This document shows positions 11,452 through 19,509 of a stretch of DNA of 64,000 nucleotides, piece by piece. Position numbers and translations under genes: made by a program. This DNA is from Mycolicibacterium sp. HK-90. GTDB taxonomy: Bacteria; Actinomycetota; Actinomycetes; Mycobacteriales; Mycobacteriaceae. The stretch lies in assembly GCF_030486405.1 (NCBI RefSeq), contig NZ_CP129613.1, forward strand, positions 3,348,001 through 3,412,000. Reading direction: 5' to 3'. Position 1 is the stretch's first letter, and every line of letters begins with the position of its first letter. The notes beneath the pieces were generated by a model. The model saw only the letters and a program-made list of their open reading frames with translations, was not told the origin of the DNA and did no database searches.

Positions 11452-11871
11452 ATGACGGCACCGACAATCGTTCAGGCGCAACGCTTTCTGCGTGTGGCGG
11501 CGTGGGCATTCCTGCTCGGCTGGGGACTGCACGTGATCGACCACCTGCTCCGCGGGATGTCGGCGTCGCCCATGTTCATCATGGCCGGCGGCACGGTCCA
11601 GGGTGTGGTCGTCATCGTCGCGATCACCATGGCCCTGCGCGGTCACCCCAGAGCCCCTGAGGCGGCCATCGTCGCCGGGGTGGGCAGCGCGCTGGTGTTC
11701 AGCTACGCGCACCTGCTGCCCAGCTTCTGGCCGGACTTCCAGGACAGCTTCATCAGCGGACCCCGCATCAACGTCACCTGGTTCTCCTGGGTGACAGCGC
11801 TGTCCGAGATCGGCACCGGACTGCTGTTCGCTTACGCGGGCGCACGAGCGAGGAGCAAACCCTCCGGGTAA
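11452..11871 (+). CDS. Small four-helix integral membrane protein of unknown function
   Basis: 139 residues. ATG at 11452, five bases after a GGGGGG run that can serve as the ribosome site; an in-frame ATG at 11440 is possible. Hydropathy shows about four membrane helices: FLRVAAWAFLLGWGLHVIDHLL, FIMAGGTVQGVVVIVAITMAL, AAIVAGVGSALVFSYAHLLP and WVTALSEIGTGLLFAYAG. I recognise no family motif. The gene sits 9 bp before the SRPBCC-SDR gene on the same strand and is probably cotranscribed with it. TACTA/TAGTA near 11420-11435 is a small inverted repeat in its promoter region. Confidence 0.7.
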   Translation: MTAPTIVQAQRFLRVAAWAFLLGWGLHVIDHLLRGMSASPMFIMAGGTVQGVVVIVAITMALRGHPRAPEAAIVAGVGSALVFSYAHLLPSFWPDFQDSFISGPRINVTWFSWVTALSEIGTGLLFAYAGARARSKPSG

Positions 11872-11880
11872 CGTCGGCCG

Positions 11881-13242
11881 ATGGGATTGATGTACTCCAG
11901 CATCGTCGAGGCTCCGCAGGAAGACGTCTTCGCCTGGCACAGCCGACCAGGCGCGTTCGCCAGGCTCTCACCACCGTGGCAAGCCATGCGGCTGAAATCC
12001 GAGGCGGCCTCCCTGCGTGACGGCCGCGCCGAACTCGCTCTACCCGGCGGGCTGCGGTGGGTGGCCGAACATCAGGCCGACGCCTACGACCCGCCACGAC
12101 GCTTCGCCGACAAGATCGGAAGCCGTGGCCCGGCCTCGCTGCCTGCGGCCCTGGTGATGCGCTGGAACCACGTTCACGACTTCGAAGCCATCGACGACAC
12201 CCACACCCGCATGGTCGACCGGGTCGAGACCCCGGCGCCCGGACATTTCCTGCGCCCGATGTTCGCCTACCGCCATCGTCAACTCGCCGACGACCTCGCG
12301 GCCCATCAACGGGCCAGCGCCCACGGATTGGCGCCGCTGACCGTCGCCGTCACCGGAGCTTCCGGCCTCGTCGGTTCGGCGTTGACCTCATTCCTGACCA
12401 CTGGCGGCCACCGCGTCATCCGGCTCGTCCGGCGAGCACCCGCCAAACCTGATGAACGGCAGTGGAATCCGGGCGACCCCGCCCCAGACCTGTTCGCCGG
12501 CGTCGACGCCGTGATTCACCTCGCCGGTGCGTCGATCGCCGGCCGGTTCACCGAGGCGCACTGCCGCGCCATCCGCGACAGCCGCATCGAACCGACCCGC
12601 CGACTCGCAGAACTGGCCGCGCACAACGACTTCGGGCCGCAGATGCTGATCAGCGCCTCGGCAGTCGGTTTCTACGGCAATGACCGCGGCGACGAGCTAC
12701 TCGCCGAGACCAGCGAACGTGGAGACGGATTCCTGGCCGACGTCGTGGCCGACTGGGAGAACGCGCTGGCCCCGGCCGAGCAATCCGGTGTGCGCGTGGT
12801 GCGGATCCGCACCGGCATCGTGCAGTCCCCACGCGGCGGCACCCTGCGGCTGTTGCGTCCGCTGTTCAGTGCCGGGCTCGGTGGACGCATCGGCGACGGG
12901 CAGCAGTGGTTGGCCTGGATCGGCATCGACGACCTGGTGGACATCTATCACCGCGCGCTCTGGGACACCCAACTGTCGGGTCCGGTGAACGCGGTGTCAC
13001 CGGACCCGGTCCGCAATGCCGACTACACCCACGCGCTGGGCCACACACTGCACCGCCCGACGATCCTGCCGGTCCCGTCGTTCGGACCCCGGCTACTGCT
13101 GGGCGATCAGGGGGCGCGCGAACTGGCCTGCGCCAGCCAGCGGGCGATCCCCGCGATCCTCAGCGCCGCGGCTCACCATTTCCGCCATCCTCGCCTGGAC
13201 CAGGCACTTCGCCACGTCCTCGGACGTTCGGTTACGGCGTAG
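11881..13242 (+). CDS. SRPBCC - SDR39U1 (TIGR01777) fusion protein
   Basis: 453 residues with two domains. Residues 1-150 are an SRPBCC/START-like ligand-binding domain (SSIVEAPQEDVFAWHSRPGAF ... MVDRVETPAPG). Residues 153-450 are an atypical short-chain dehydrogenase of the TIGR01777/YfcH group: nucleotide motif VTGASGLVGSAL (159 onward), DAVIHLAGASIAGRFT, SASAVGFYG and the WLAWIGIDDLVDIYH stretch. The SDR reaction is unknown in this family. Fusion to the SRPBCC domain is frequent in actinobacteria. The 3' end overlaps the next, convergent gene by 11 bp. Confidence 0.88.
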   Translation: MGLMYSSIVEAPQEDVFAWHSRPGAFARLSPPWQAMRLKSEAASLRDGRAELALPGGLRWVAEHQADAYDPPRRFADKIGSRGPASLPAALVMRWNHVHDFEAIDDTHTRMVDRVETPAPGHFLRPMFAYRHRQLADDLAAHQRASAHGLAPLTVAVTGASGLVGSALTSFLTTGGHRVIRLVRRAPAKPDERQWNPGDPAPDLFAGVDAVIHLAGASIAGRFTEAHCRAIRDSRIEPTRRLAELAAHNDFGPQMLISASAVGFYGNDRGDELLAETSERGDGFLADVVADWENALAPAEQSGVRVVRIRTGIVQSPRGGTLRLLRPLFSAGLGGRIGDGQQWLAWIGIDDLVDIYHRALWDTQLSGPVNAVSPDPVRNADYTHALGHTLHRPTILPVPSFGPRLLLGDQGARELACASQRAIPAILSAAAHHFRHPRLDQALRHVLGRSVTA

Positions 13243-13798
13243 GGACCGCCGGCGGCGCGGGCGCGGCGGGCGGCTGACCCGGGGTGTTGTACTCATATCC
13301 GGGCGGCGGCGGGCCGTCGAGGGGGTAGTACCCGGCCGGCAGCGGCGGGCCCGCCGGCGCGGCACCGGGCTCGGGGGCTGCGGCCGGAGTCTCGGAACCC
13401 GGCGCATTCATCGATACGTATCCAGGCGGCAGTGGTGGTGGCGCGCCGGCGCCGGGAGGCGGTGCGACGAACCCCTCTGGTGTAGCCCCGCCGCCCTGGA
13501 AGCCGTACGGGTCGTGGGCCTGATGCCACAGGTCTCGGAGTGTGCCGATCGGCCCCGAGCCGTACTGGCCAGAGCCGTACACCGGGTTCGCGATCTCGGG
13601 GACCTGCGGCGGACCCATCGGGGCCGGCGGAGGCGGAGCGGCCAACGCCGGATCCGACGGTGCCGGTGCCGGGTCGGGTACGACGGGGTCGGCTGCGGCC
13701 TGACCCGCGGTGGCCACCACGGCGCCGAAAACGGTCAGGCTTGCGATCGCCAGCTTCGCTCCTGCGCGGGCGAGCGTGGCACGGTGTGCTTCGGTCAT
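13232..13798 (-). CDS. Secreted proline-rich protein
   Basis: 188 residues from ATG at 13798. Signal peptide with AxA cleavage (GQAAA-DP near residue 32), then a low-complexity chain rich in Pro, Ala and Gly with PPPG-Y motifs (PPLPPGYVSM, PLPAGYYPLDG, PPPPGYEY). A short less-repetitive core (IANPVYGSGQYGSGPIGTLRDLWHQAHDPYGF) is the only part likely to be folded. This composition is common among mycobacterial cell-wall-associated proteins. Function unknown. It is convergent with, and overlaps, the SRPBCC-SDR gene. Confidence 0.75.
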   Translation of the reverse strand: MTEAHRATLARAGAKLAIASLTVFGAVVATAGQAAADPVVPDPAPAPSDPALAAPPPPAPMGPPQVPEIANPVYGSGQYGSGPIGTLRDLWHQAHDPYGFQGGGATPEGFVAPPPGAGAPPPLPPGYVSMNAPGSETPAAAPEPGAAPAGPPLPAGYYPLDGPPPPGYEYNTPGQPPAAPAPPAVPTP

Positions 13799-13946
13799 GA
13801 ATCCGGCGGTCCTCTCGATTACGGCTAGCCGGGCGTCCGTGCATCGTCGCACACCGCATCGTCGGCGCGCTGGTTCAGATCCGGGCCTGCAGGAACTCGA
13901 CCCTTTCTACGCCCAATGTTTTTCAGTCGCATGGCACGCTGAACCC

Positions 13947-15173
13947 GTGCGCCACGTGGTGATCGTCGGATCGGGTTTCGCCGGTTTGTGGGCCGCGTTG
14001 GGCGCGGCAAGACGCGTCGACGAGCTCGGTCCCGCAGCCGAGGACGTGAAGATCACCGTGGTGACCGAGCGTCCCTTTCACGACATCCGCGTGCGCAACT
14101 ACGAAAGCGATCTCTCCGACTGCCGAATCCCGCTCCGCCCGGTGCTGGATCCGGTGGGCGTCGGCCACATCATCGCCGAAGTCACGGCGCTCGATGTCGA
14201 GGCGCGAAACATCACCGCACAGCAGGACGGCCGATCCGTCGTGATCGACTACGACCGGCTGGTCCTGGCCGCGGGCAGTCGGGTGGCGCGGCCCGCTATC
14301 CCGGGGCTGGCCGAGTTCGGGTTCGACGTCGACACCTTCGACGGAGCCACCCGGTTGGCGGCCCACCTCGAGGTGCTGGCCACCCATCCTGAGACCGCGG
14401 GCGCGGGCACCGTCGTGGTGGTCGGGGCGGGCCTGACCGGCATCGAGACGGCTTGCGAACTCCCGGCACGACTGGCGACGGTGTTCGACGGCGGCCCTGC
14501 GCCCCGGGTCCTGCTGATCGATCACAACCCCGAGGTGGGATCGGACATGGGCGCAGAGGCGCGGCCGGTGATCGAAGCCGCGCTGTCGGACAACGGAGTT
14601 CACACCATGACCGGTGTGGGGGTGTCCGCCGTCGATATCGGCGCAGTCACACTGTCGACGGGTGAGGTCGTTCCTGCCGCCACGGTGGTGTGGTGCGCGG
14701 GGATGCGAGCAAACCCGTTGACCGCGCAGGTGCCGGTGGCGCGTGACCGGCTCGGCCGGCTGCCGGTGGACGAATACCTGCGCGTCGAGGGCGTGCTGGG
14801 CGTGTTCGCGGCCGGGGATGTGGCCGCCGCACGGGTGGATGACGGCCACCTGTCGGTGATGTCGTGCCAGCACGGCCGGCCGATGGGCCGATTCGCCGGC
14901 AACAACGTGATCGGCGACCTCCTGGGCCATCCCCTGCTTTCGCTTCGAATCCCTTGGTATGTCACGGTTCTCGACCTCGGACCGGCCGGAGCGGTCTATA
15001 CCGAAGGCTGGGACCGCCAGGTGGTGGCGACCGGCGCGGTGGCCAAGGCCACCAAGAAGACCATCAACACCGAACGGATATATCCGCCGCTGACCGGCGA
15101 CCGGCAGCAGCTGTTCGCCGCCGCGGCCCCCGAACTGCAGGCGCGGCCGGCCCGCGGCGGCGGGCACGAGTAG
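13947..15173 (+). CDS. NDH-2-like FAD-dependent oxidoreductase
   Basis: 408 residues from GTG at 13947. The start is directly before the FAD-binding beta-alpha-beta motif VVIVGSGFAGLWAAL; the second dinucleotide (NADH) motif is VVVVGAGLTGIETACEL, and the FAD-closing motif is GVFAAGDVAAA. The pattern is that of the NADH dehydrogenase (type II)/DoxX-partner oxidoreductase group. It lacks a clear C-terminal membrane helix, so it may act as a soluble NAD(P)H:acceptor oxidoreductase. It faces ndh across 25 bp; the two proteins belong to the same broad family but are not close copies. Confidence 0.82.
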   Translation: MRHVVIVGSGFAGLWAALGAARRVDELGPAAEDVKITVVTERPFHDIRVRNYESDLSDCRIPLRPVLDPVGVGHIIAEVTALDVEARNITAQQDGRSVVIDYDRLVLAAGSRVARPAIPGLAEFGFDVDTFDGATRLAAHLEVLATHPETAGAGTVVVVGAGLTGIETACELPARLATVFDGGPAPRVLLIDHNPEVGSDMGAEARPVIEAALSDNGVHTMTGVGVSAVDIGAVTLSTGEVVPAATVVWCAGMRANPLTAQVPVARDRLGRLPVDEYLRVEGVLGVFAAGDVAAARVDDGHLSVMSCQHGRPMGRFAGNNVIGDLLGHPLLSLRIPWYVTVLDLGPAGAVYTEGWDRQVVATGAVAKATKKTINTERIYPPLTGDRQQLFAAAAPELQARPARGGGHE

Positions 15174-15198
15174 CGGAGCACTCCAACCGATCGCGACG

Positions 15199-16569
15199 CT
15201 AGCCGTCGCGGCGTTCGTCCTGCGCATCCGGAGCAGGCGGGGTCGGGGCGTCCCACATCGTCCAGGTGTAGTGCTGATCGGGCAGCTCGGTGGCGCCGAG
15301 CATGAATGCGCGGTGCGAGCGGCTGGCCCGGGCGATGGTGACCATCCAGGTGCCGACCGTGCTGATCCGGTTACGGACGCCGGTGAGGAAGGCGATGTGG
15401 ACGAAACCCCAGGCCAGCCAGCCGAGGAAACCGGCGGTCTTGATCGGACCGACCTGGAGGAGCGCTTGCCCCCGAGCGATATAGGCCGCCGAACCGAGAT
15501 CGCGGTAGCGGTACGGCTTCCGGGGTTTGCCCGCGAGTTCGCGCCGGATGCAGGAGGCGACGTGGAGCCCGCCCTGCATCGCGTTCTCGGCGACCCCGGG
15601 CAGGTTGTCGCGTCCGGCCAGGTCGCCGATGACAAACACCTCGGGATGTCCGGCGACCGAAAGATCCGGCCCCACAGCGATTCTCCCGCCGCGATCGGAT
15701 TCCGCCCCCAGCACCTCGGCGATGTGCCGGGCGAACGGTACGGCCTCGACCCCGGCGGTCCACAACACGGTGCGCGCCGCGTAGCGCTCCTCGGGTCCAC
15801 CCGACTTCGGCGTGATGGTCACGCCGGCCTGATCGACGTCGGTCACGTGAACCCCCAGGTGCAGTTCGACGCCCAACTTCTGCAGCGACTGGGCCGCCTT
15901 CTCCCCCAGCTCCGGCGCGAAGGCTTTCAGCACCCGCTCACCGCCGTCGAACAGGTACACCCGGGCTTCTTCGGGTTCGATGCTGTGAAACTCGTGGGCC
16001 AGCGTGCGTGTGGCCATTTCGCGGATCTGGCCGGCCAACTCGACTCCGGTCGGCCCGCCGCCGGCGACGGCGAAGGTCAGCCAACCGTCGCGTTCGGGAC
16101 CCGGCGGCAGCGTCTCGGCGATCTCGAAAGCGGTGAACAACCGCTGCCGGATGTGGAGCGCATCGTCGAGCGTCTTCATCCCGGGGGCCCAGTGCGCGAA
16201 ATGCTGGTTGCCGAAGTAGGACTGCTGCATCCCGACCGCCACCACCAGCACGTCGTAATCGAGGGTGAACGTCGTCTCATCCGGCCGGCGGGCGGTCACC
16301 CGGCGCAACTCGGGGTCGACCTCGACCGCCTCACCGAGCAGGGTCTTGACGTTACGGTGCCGGGCGAACTCCTCACGCAACGGACGGCTGATCTGTCCGA
16401 TGCTCAATGTTCCTGTGGCGCACTGATACAGCAGCGGCTGGAACAGATGCCCGGCGGCCCGGTCGAGCAGCGTCACGTCGACGTCGACTCCGCTCAATCG
16501 GCGCGCACAGAACAGGCCGCCGAATCCCCCACCGATGATCAACACTCTCATCCGACTGTTGCCCACCAT
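15199..16569 (-). CDS. ndh: Type II NADH:quinone dehydrogenase
   Basis: 456 residues. FAD motif VLIIGGGFGGLFCARRL, NADH motif FAVAGGGPTGVELAGQI, and FAD closing motif EVFVIGDLAGRDNLPGVAENAMQGG followed by the quinone-side and membrane-binding C-terminal segment FLGWLAWGFVHIAFLTGVRNR. These are hallmarks of mycobacterial Ndh, which passes electrons from NADH to menaquinone without pumping protons. I start at ATG 16569, 7 bp after the sigma-factor stop; ATG 16551 (MRVLII) is a possible shorter start. It appears to be the third gene of the YCII-sigma-ndh operon, unusual company for ndh. Confidence 0.9.
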   Translation of the reverse strand: MVGNSRMRVLIIGGGFGGLFCARRLSGVDVDVTLLDRAAGHLFQPLLYQCATGTLSIGQISRPLREEFARHRNVKTLLGEAVEVDPELRRVTARRPDETTFTLDYDVLVVAVGMQQSYFGNQHFAHWAPGMKTLDDALHIRQRLFTAFEIAETLPPGPERDGWLTFAVAGGGPTGVELAGQIREMATRTLAHEFHSIEPEEARVYLFDGGERVLKAFAPELGEKAAQSLQKLGVELHLGVHVTDVDQAGVTITPKSGGPEERYAARTVLWTAGVEAVPFARHIAEVLGAESDRGGRIAVGPDLSVAGHPEVFVIGDLAGRDNLPGVAENAMQGGLHVASCIRRELAGKPRKPYRYRDLGSAAYIARGQALLQVGPIKTAGFLGWLAWGFVHIAFLTGVRNRISTVGTWMVTIARASRSHRAFMLGATELPDQHYTWTMWDAPTPPAPDAQDERRDG

Positions 16570-16576
16570 TGGGAGC

Positions 16577-17752
16577 CTAGCCCTCGGCCCCGGAAATGCG
16601 GCCGTGCAAGACCGATGCGCGCAAGGTGAGGTGGTTGCGCTCGGCCACCGAATGCGCCTCGGCGGCGGCCCGAACGTACAGCTGTGCCGCCGTCCCGCTG
16701 TCCCCGGCCCGCTCGTGCAGATACGCGGCCGCGGCGGTGTGGCGCGGCATCGTCGGATCGAGTTCGGCGAGCGCCGCCAGGCCCACCTCCGGCCCCTCGG
16801 CCTCGCCGAGTGCGACCGCGCGGTTGAGCCGGACCACCGGGCTGTCGGTGAGGGCAACGAGTTCGTCGTACCACTCGACGATCTGCACCCAGTCGGTCTC
16901 CCCGGCGGTCTGAGCGTCGGCGTGCAGCGCCGCGATCGCGGCCTGCGCCTGATACTCCCCGAGGCCGTCGCGGGCCAGCGCGGCCTGCAGCACGTACACG
17001 CCCTCGGCGATGAGATCGGTGCGCCACAGCGTGCGGTCCTGATCGGCCAGGGGAACCGGACTCCCGTCGGCGCGGGTGCGGGCCGGCCACCTGGCATGGT
17101 GCAGCAGGAACAACGCCAGCAGGCCCGCCGCTTCCGGATCGTCGGTGCTCCGGGCCAGTTGCCGGGCCAACCTGATGGCCTCCACGGAGAGATCAACGTC
17201 GCCGCCGTACCCCTCGTTGAACACCAGATACAGCACCCGCAGCACCGTGCGCAGGTCTCCGGGGCGATCCAGGCGCACCGAGCTCACCGTGCGCTTGGCG
17301 CGGCTGATCCGTTGCGCCATGGTCGCTTCGGGCACGAGATAGGCCTGCGCGATCTGGCGGGTGGTGAGGCCACCGACGGCACGCAGGGTCAGCGCCACCG
17401 CCGACGACGGCGTCAGGCTTGGATGTGCGCACAGGAAGTAGAGCTGCAGGGTGTCGTCCACCGCGGGGGCCGGATCGGGCTCGCCGGCGCTCACGTCCTG
17501 CCGGCCCACGCGCACTTCGCGGTCCCGGCGTGCGACATCGGACCGGGTGTGGTCGAGGAATCGGCGCCACGCCGTGGTGATCAGCCAGCCCTTGGGGTCA
17601 GCCGGTGGCTGATCCGGCCACGTCTGCCAGGCCTGAACCAGGGCTTCCTGGACCGCATCCTCGGCGGTGGCGAACTCCGCCCCGCGGTGAATGAGGGCCG
17701 CCAGGACACCGGGAATCAGATCCCGCAGCCGGCCCTCGTCCACCGCATCCAT
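16577..17752 (-). CDS. ECF42-type RNA polymerase sigma factor with DUF6596/TPR-like C-terminal domain
   Basis: 391 residues, twice the length of a usual ECF sigma factor. Sigma2 is near residues 10-75 (FATAEDAVQEALVQAWQTWP, PKGWLITTAWRRFLD) and sigma4 is near 105-165 (LTLRAVGGLTTRQIAQAYLVPEATMAQRISRAKR). The rest is the helical DUF6596 domain (RVLYLVFNEGYGG ... LNRAVALGEAEGPEVGLAAL), as in group ECF42, where this region is needed for activity and no anti-sigma factor is used. The ATG abuts the TAG of the DGPF gene with no spacer, giving translational coupling. A matching promoter lies upstream of the pair. Confidence 0.92.
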   Translation of the reverse strand: MDAVDEGRLRDLIPGVLAALIHRGAEFATAEDAVQEALVQAWQTWPDQPPADPKGWLITTAWRRFLDHTRSDVARRDREVRVGRQDVSAGEPDPAPAVDDTLQLYFLCAHPSLTPSSAVALTLRAVGGLTTRQIAQAYLVPEATMAQRISRAKRTVSSVRLDRPGDLRTVLRVLYLVFNEGYGGDVDLSVEAIRLARQLARSTDDPEAAGLLALFLLHHARWPARTRADGSPVPLADQDRTLWRTDLIAEGVYVLQAALARDGLGEYQAQAAIAALHADAQTAGETDWVQIVEWYDELVALTDSPVVRLNRAVALGEAEGPEVGLAALAELDPTMPRHTAAAAYLHERAGDSGTAAQLYVRAAAEAHSVAERNHLTLRASVLHGRISGAEG

Positions 17753-18160
17753 CTATTCGGTGACGGTCGGCGCCGCGGTGAGGAACGGACGGACCTCGAG
17801 CCACTCGTGGATGGGCCGGCCACCCGCCCCCGGCGCTGCCGACAGCTCCCCGGCGAGCTCCACGGCACGCTGGTAGGTGTCGACGTCGATGATCATCCAG
17901 CCGGCGATCAGGTCCTTGGTCTCCGCGAAGGGGCCATCCGTGACCGGAGGCTTGCCTTCGCCGTCGTAACGGACCCAGGCGCCTTCCGGGGCCAGTGCCT
18001 GGCTGTCGACGTACTCGCCGGTGTCTTTCAGGCGATCGGCGAAATCGTTCATGTACTGGATGTGGGCCTGGATCTCGTCCGGCGACCACTGGTCGATCGG
18101 GGTGGCGTTGACGGCTGCCGGCGCTCCTCGGTAGTGCTTGAGCAGCAGGTACTTGGCCAT
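17753..18160 (-). CDS. YCII/DGPF-domain protein (ECF42 partner)
   Basis: 135 residues, ATG at 18160 with GGGAG 8 nt before. YCII-related fold with the diagnostic VTDGPFAETKDLIAGWMIIDVD block (DGPF motif). Genes of this family are the conserved neighbours and main targets of ECF42 sigma factors. The biochemical role is unknown, though distant YCII proteins act as small hydrolases or dehalogenases. First gene of the operon with the sigma factor and probably ndh. Confidence 0.9.
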   Translation of the reverse strand: MAKYLLLKHYRGAPAAVNATPIDQWSPDEIQAHIQYMNDFADRLKDTGEYVDSQALAPEGAWVRYDGEGKPPVTDGPFAETKDLIAGWMIIDVDTYQRAVELAGELSAAPGAGGRPIHEWLEVRPFLTAAPTVTE

Positions 18161-18209
18161 GGAAGTTCTCCCTTCAGATTCGCGACCCTAGTCGGTCACT
18201 CGCATCTGG

Positions 18210-18236
18210 GACGGAGCCGCGACGACGTTCTCGACA
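18210..18236 (-). promoter_or_regulatory. Predicted ECF42-dependent promoter of the DGPF-sigma operon
   Basis: Read on the minus strand: TGTCGA (18236-18231), a 17-base spacer, then CGTC (18213-18210). These fit the -35 TGTCGA and -10 CG(A/T)C pattern described for ECF42 sigma factors. The start of transcription would fall about 40 bases before the DGPF start codon. The assignment is inference from motif and position. Confidence 0.6.
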
Positions 18237-18394
18237 TGGTGCGGAAAATATTTCTGATCTCGTGGTCGGGCCACGTCGTGCGGGTTCAGGATGGGCGATA
18301 TGTCCGACGTCCGACCTCCAACTGCACAACCGATCAGTTCGATTGGCTAAGCTTCGACTATCCAAGTTCAGATCCGAGGACCGAGGTGGCATTC

Positions 18395-18631
18395 ATGTTC
18401 CTGAGCAAGGCAGCCGTGGCAAGCTTCGCAGCCGCAGGCATGATCGGGGCCGCTATCGGCCTGGGCGCGGCCACCGCCGGCGCCGACCCGGATCCCAGCC
18501 TCCCGCCGCCGCCGAACGCGCCGAAGAAGCCGGCCGAGACCTGGCAGGGCCACCCGATGGTCTGGTGGAACCTGCCTTCCGGCGGCCACTGGGGCGTCTG
18601 GATCAACGGCATGTTCCTGCCGTTCACCTGA
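18395..18631 (+). CDS. Small secreted Trp-rich protein
   Basis: 78 residues, ATG at 18395 with GAGG about 8 nt before. A signal peptide (MFLSKAAVASFAAAGMIGAA...) ends at AGA-DP; the mature part is only about 46 residues, with a proline stretch and then ETWQGHPMVWWNLPSGGHWGVWINGMFLPF. No family recognised. It is one of several very short exported proteins in the window. It is divergent from the DGPF-sigma operon across 234 bp, a region that also carries GGCTAAG at 18345-18351. Confidence 0.7.
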   Translation: MFLSKAAVASFAAAGMIGAAIGLGAATAGADPDPSLPPPPNAPKKPAETWQGHPMVWWNLPSGGHWGVWINGMFLPFT

Positions 18632-18650
18632 CCGGCGCACTGACGGCCCG

Positions 18651-19499
18651 ATGACGTCGATCGAAGCGGTCGGCGCGGCCCCGTTCATCGACGGGATCGT
18701 CTACGGCGAGGGTCCGCGCTGGCACGGCGACCGGCTGTGGTTCACCGACGGGCCGGCCGGCCGGGTGTGCTCGGCCGGCGAAGCCGGCGACGTCAAGGTC
18801 GAGGTCGACCTCCCCCGCGCGTCGGGGCTCGGGTGGCTTCCCGACGGAACTCTCGTGGTGTCAGCGCTTTTCGCCGCGCAGCTCCACCACGTCGATCCCC
18901 GCGGGCAGGTGCAGGCCGCCTACGACGTCAGCCACCTGGCATGGTCCACGAATGACCTGGTGGTCGCACCCGACGGCCGGTCATATGTCGATCTCTACAT
19001 CGCCGGGAAAGAGGGCATCACCGGCGGGATCGGCTTGGTTGACACCGACGGGACGGTGCGCGTCGTCGCCACCGGACTGGCCATGCCGAACGGGCTGGGT
19101 TTCCTGCCCGACGAATCGACCCTGGTGGTCAGCGAGACGAACGGGTCACGGCTGCTGGCCTTCCCCGTCGCTGCCGACGGCAGCCTCGGCACCCCGACCG
19201 GGTTCGCCGATCTCGGCCCGAACCGGCATCCCGACGGACTGTGCGTCGACGCCGAGGGCGGAGTCTGGGTCGGCTGCTACGACACCGGGGAGTTCCTGCG
19301 GGTGGAGGCCGGCGGCGCGATCACCCATCTCATCGAAGTCGACCGTGGATGGGCGGTGGCACCGGCACTGGGTGGCCACGACGGGCGGACGCTCTACCTG
19401 GTGGTGGACGAAACCACCCACGAAGACCTGCTGGCCGGGAAATCGACGGGCCGGATCCTGCAGGCCCGCGTCGATGTACCCGGCGCGGGATCACCCTGA
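18651..19499 (+). CDS. SMP-30/gluconolactonase-family beta-propeller hydrolase
   Basis: 282 residues, ATG at 18651. SMP-30/Gluconolaconase/LRE-like repeats: VYGEGPRWHGDRLWFTDGPAGRV, the metal-binding STNDLVVAPDGRSYVDLY, ATGLAMPNGLGFLPDESTLVVSET and RHPDGLCVDAEGGVWVG. The family hydrolyses lactones or phosphotriesters using one divalent metal bound by Glu, Asn, Asn and Asp. Those residues appear present (Glu in GEGPRW, Asn in STND, Asn in MPNG, Asp in PDG). The physiological substrate is unknown. No signal peptide. Confidence 0.88.
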   Translation: MTSIEAVGAAPFIDGIVYGEGPRWHGDRLWFTDGPAGRVCSAGEAGDVKVEVDLPRASGLGWLPDGTLVVSALFAAQLHHVDPRGQVQAAYDVSHLAWSTNDLVVAPDGRSYVDLYIAGKEGITGGIGLVDTDGTVRVVATGLAMPNGLGFLPDESTLVVSETNGSRLLAFPVAADGSLGTPTGFADLGPNRHPDGLCVDAEGGVWVGCYDTGEFLRVEAGGAITHLIEVDRGWAVAPALGGHDGRTLYLVVDETTHEDLLAGKSTGRILQARVDVPGAGSP

Positions 19500-19509
19500 A
19501 CGCCTTGAT

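Noticed and set aside
15271-16629. 452-codon plus-strand frame opposite ndh, and a 698-codon frame 16535-18631 opposite the sigma factor
   Set aside because: GC-rich antisense shadows of certain genes; only the end of the second frame (18395-18631) is a real small gene.
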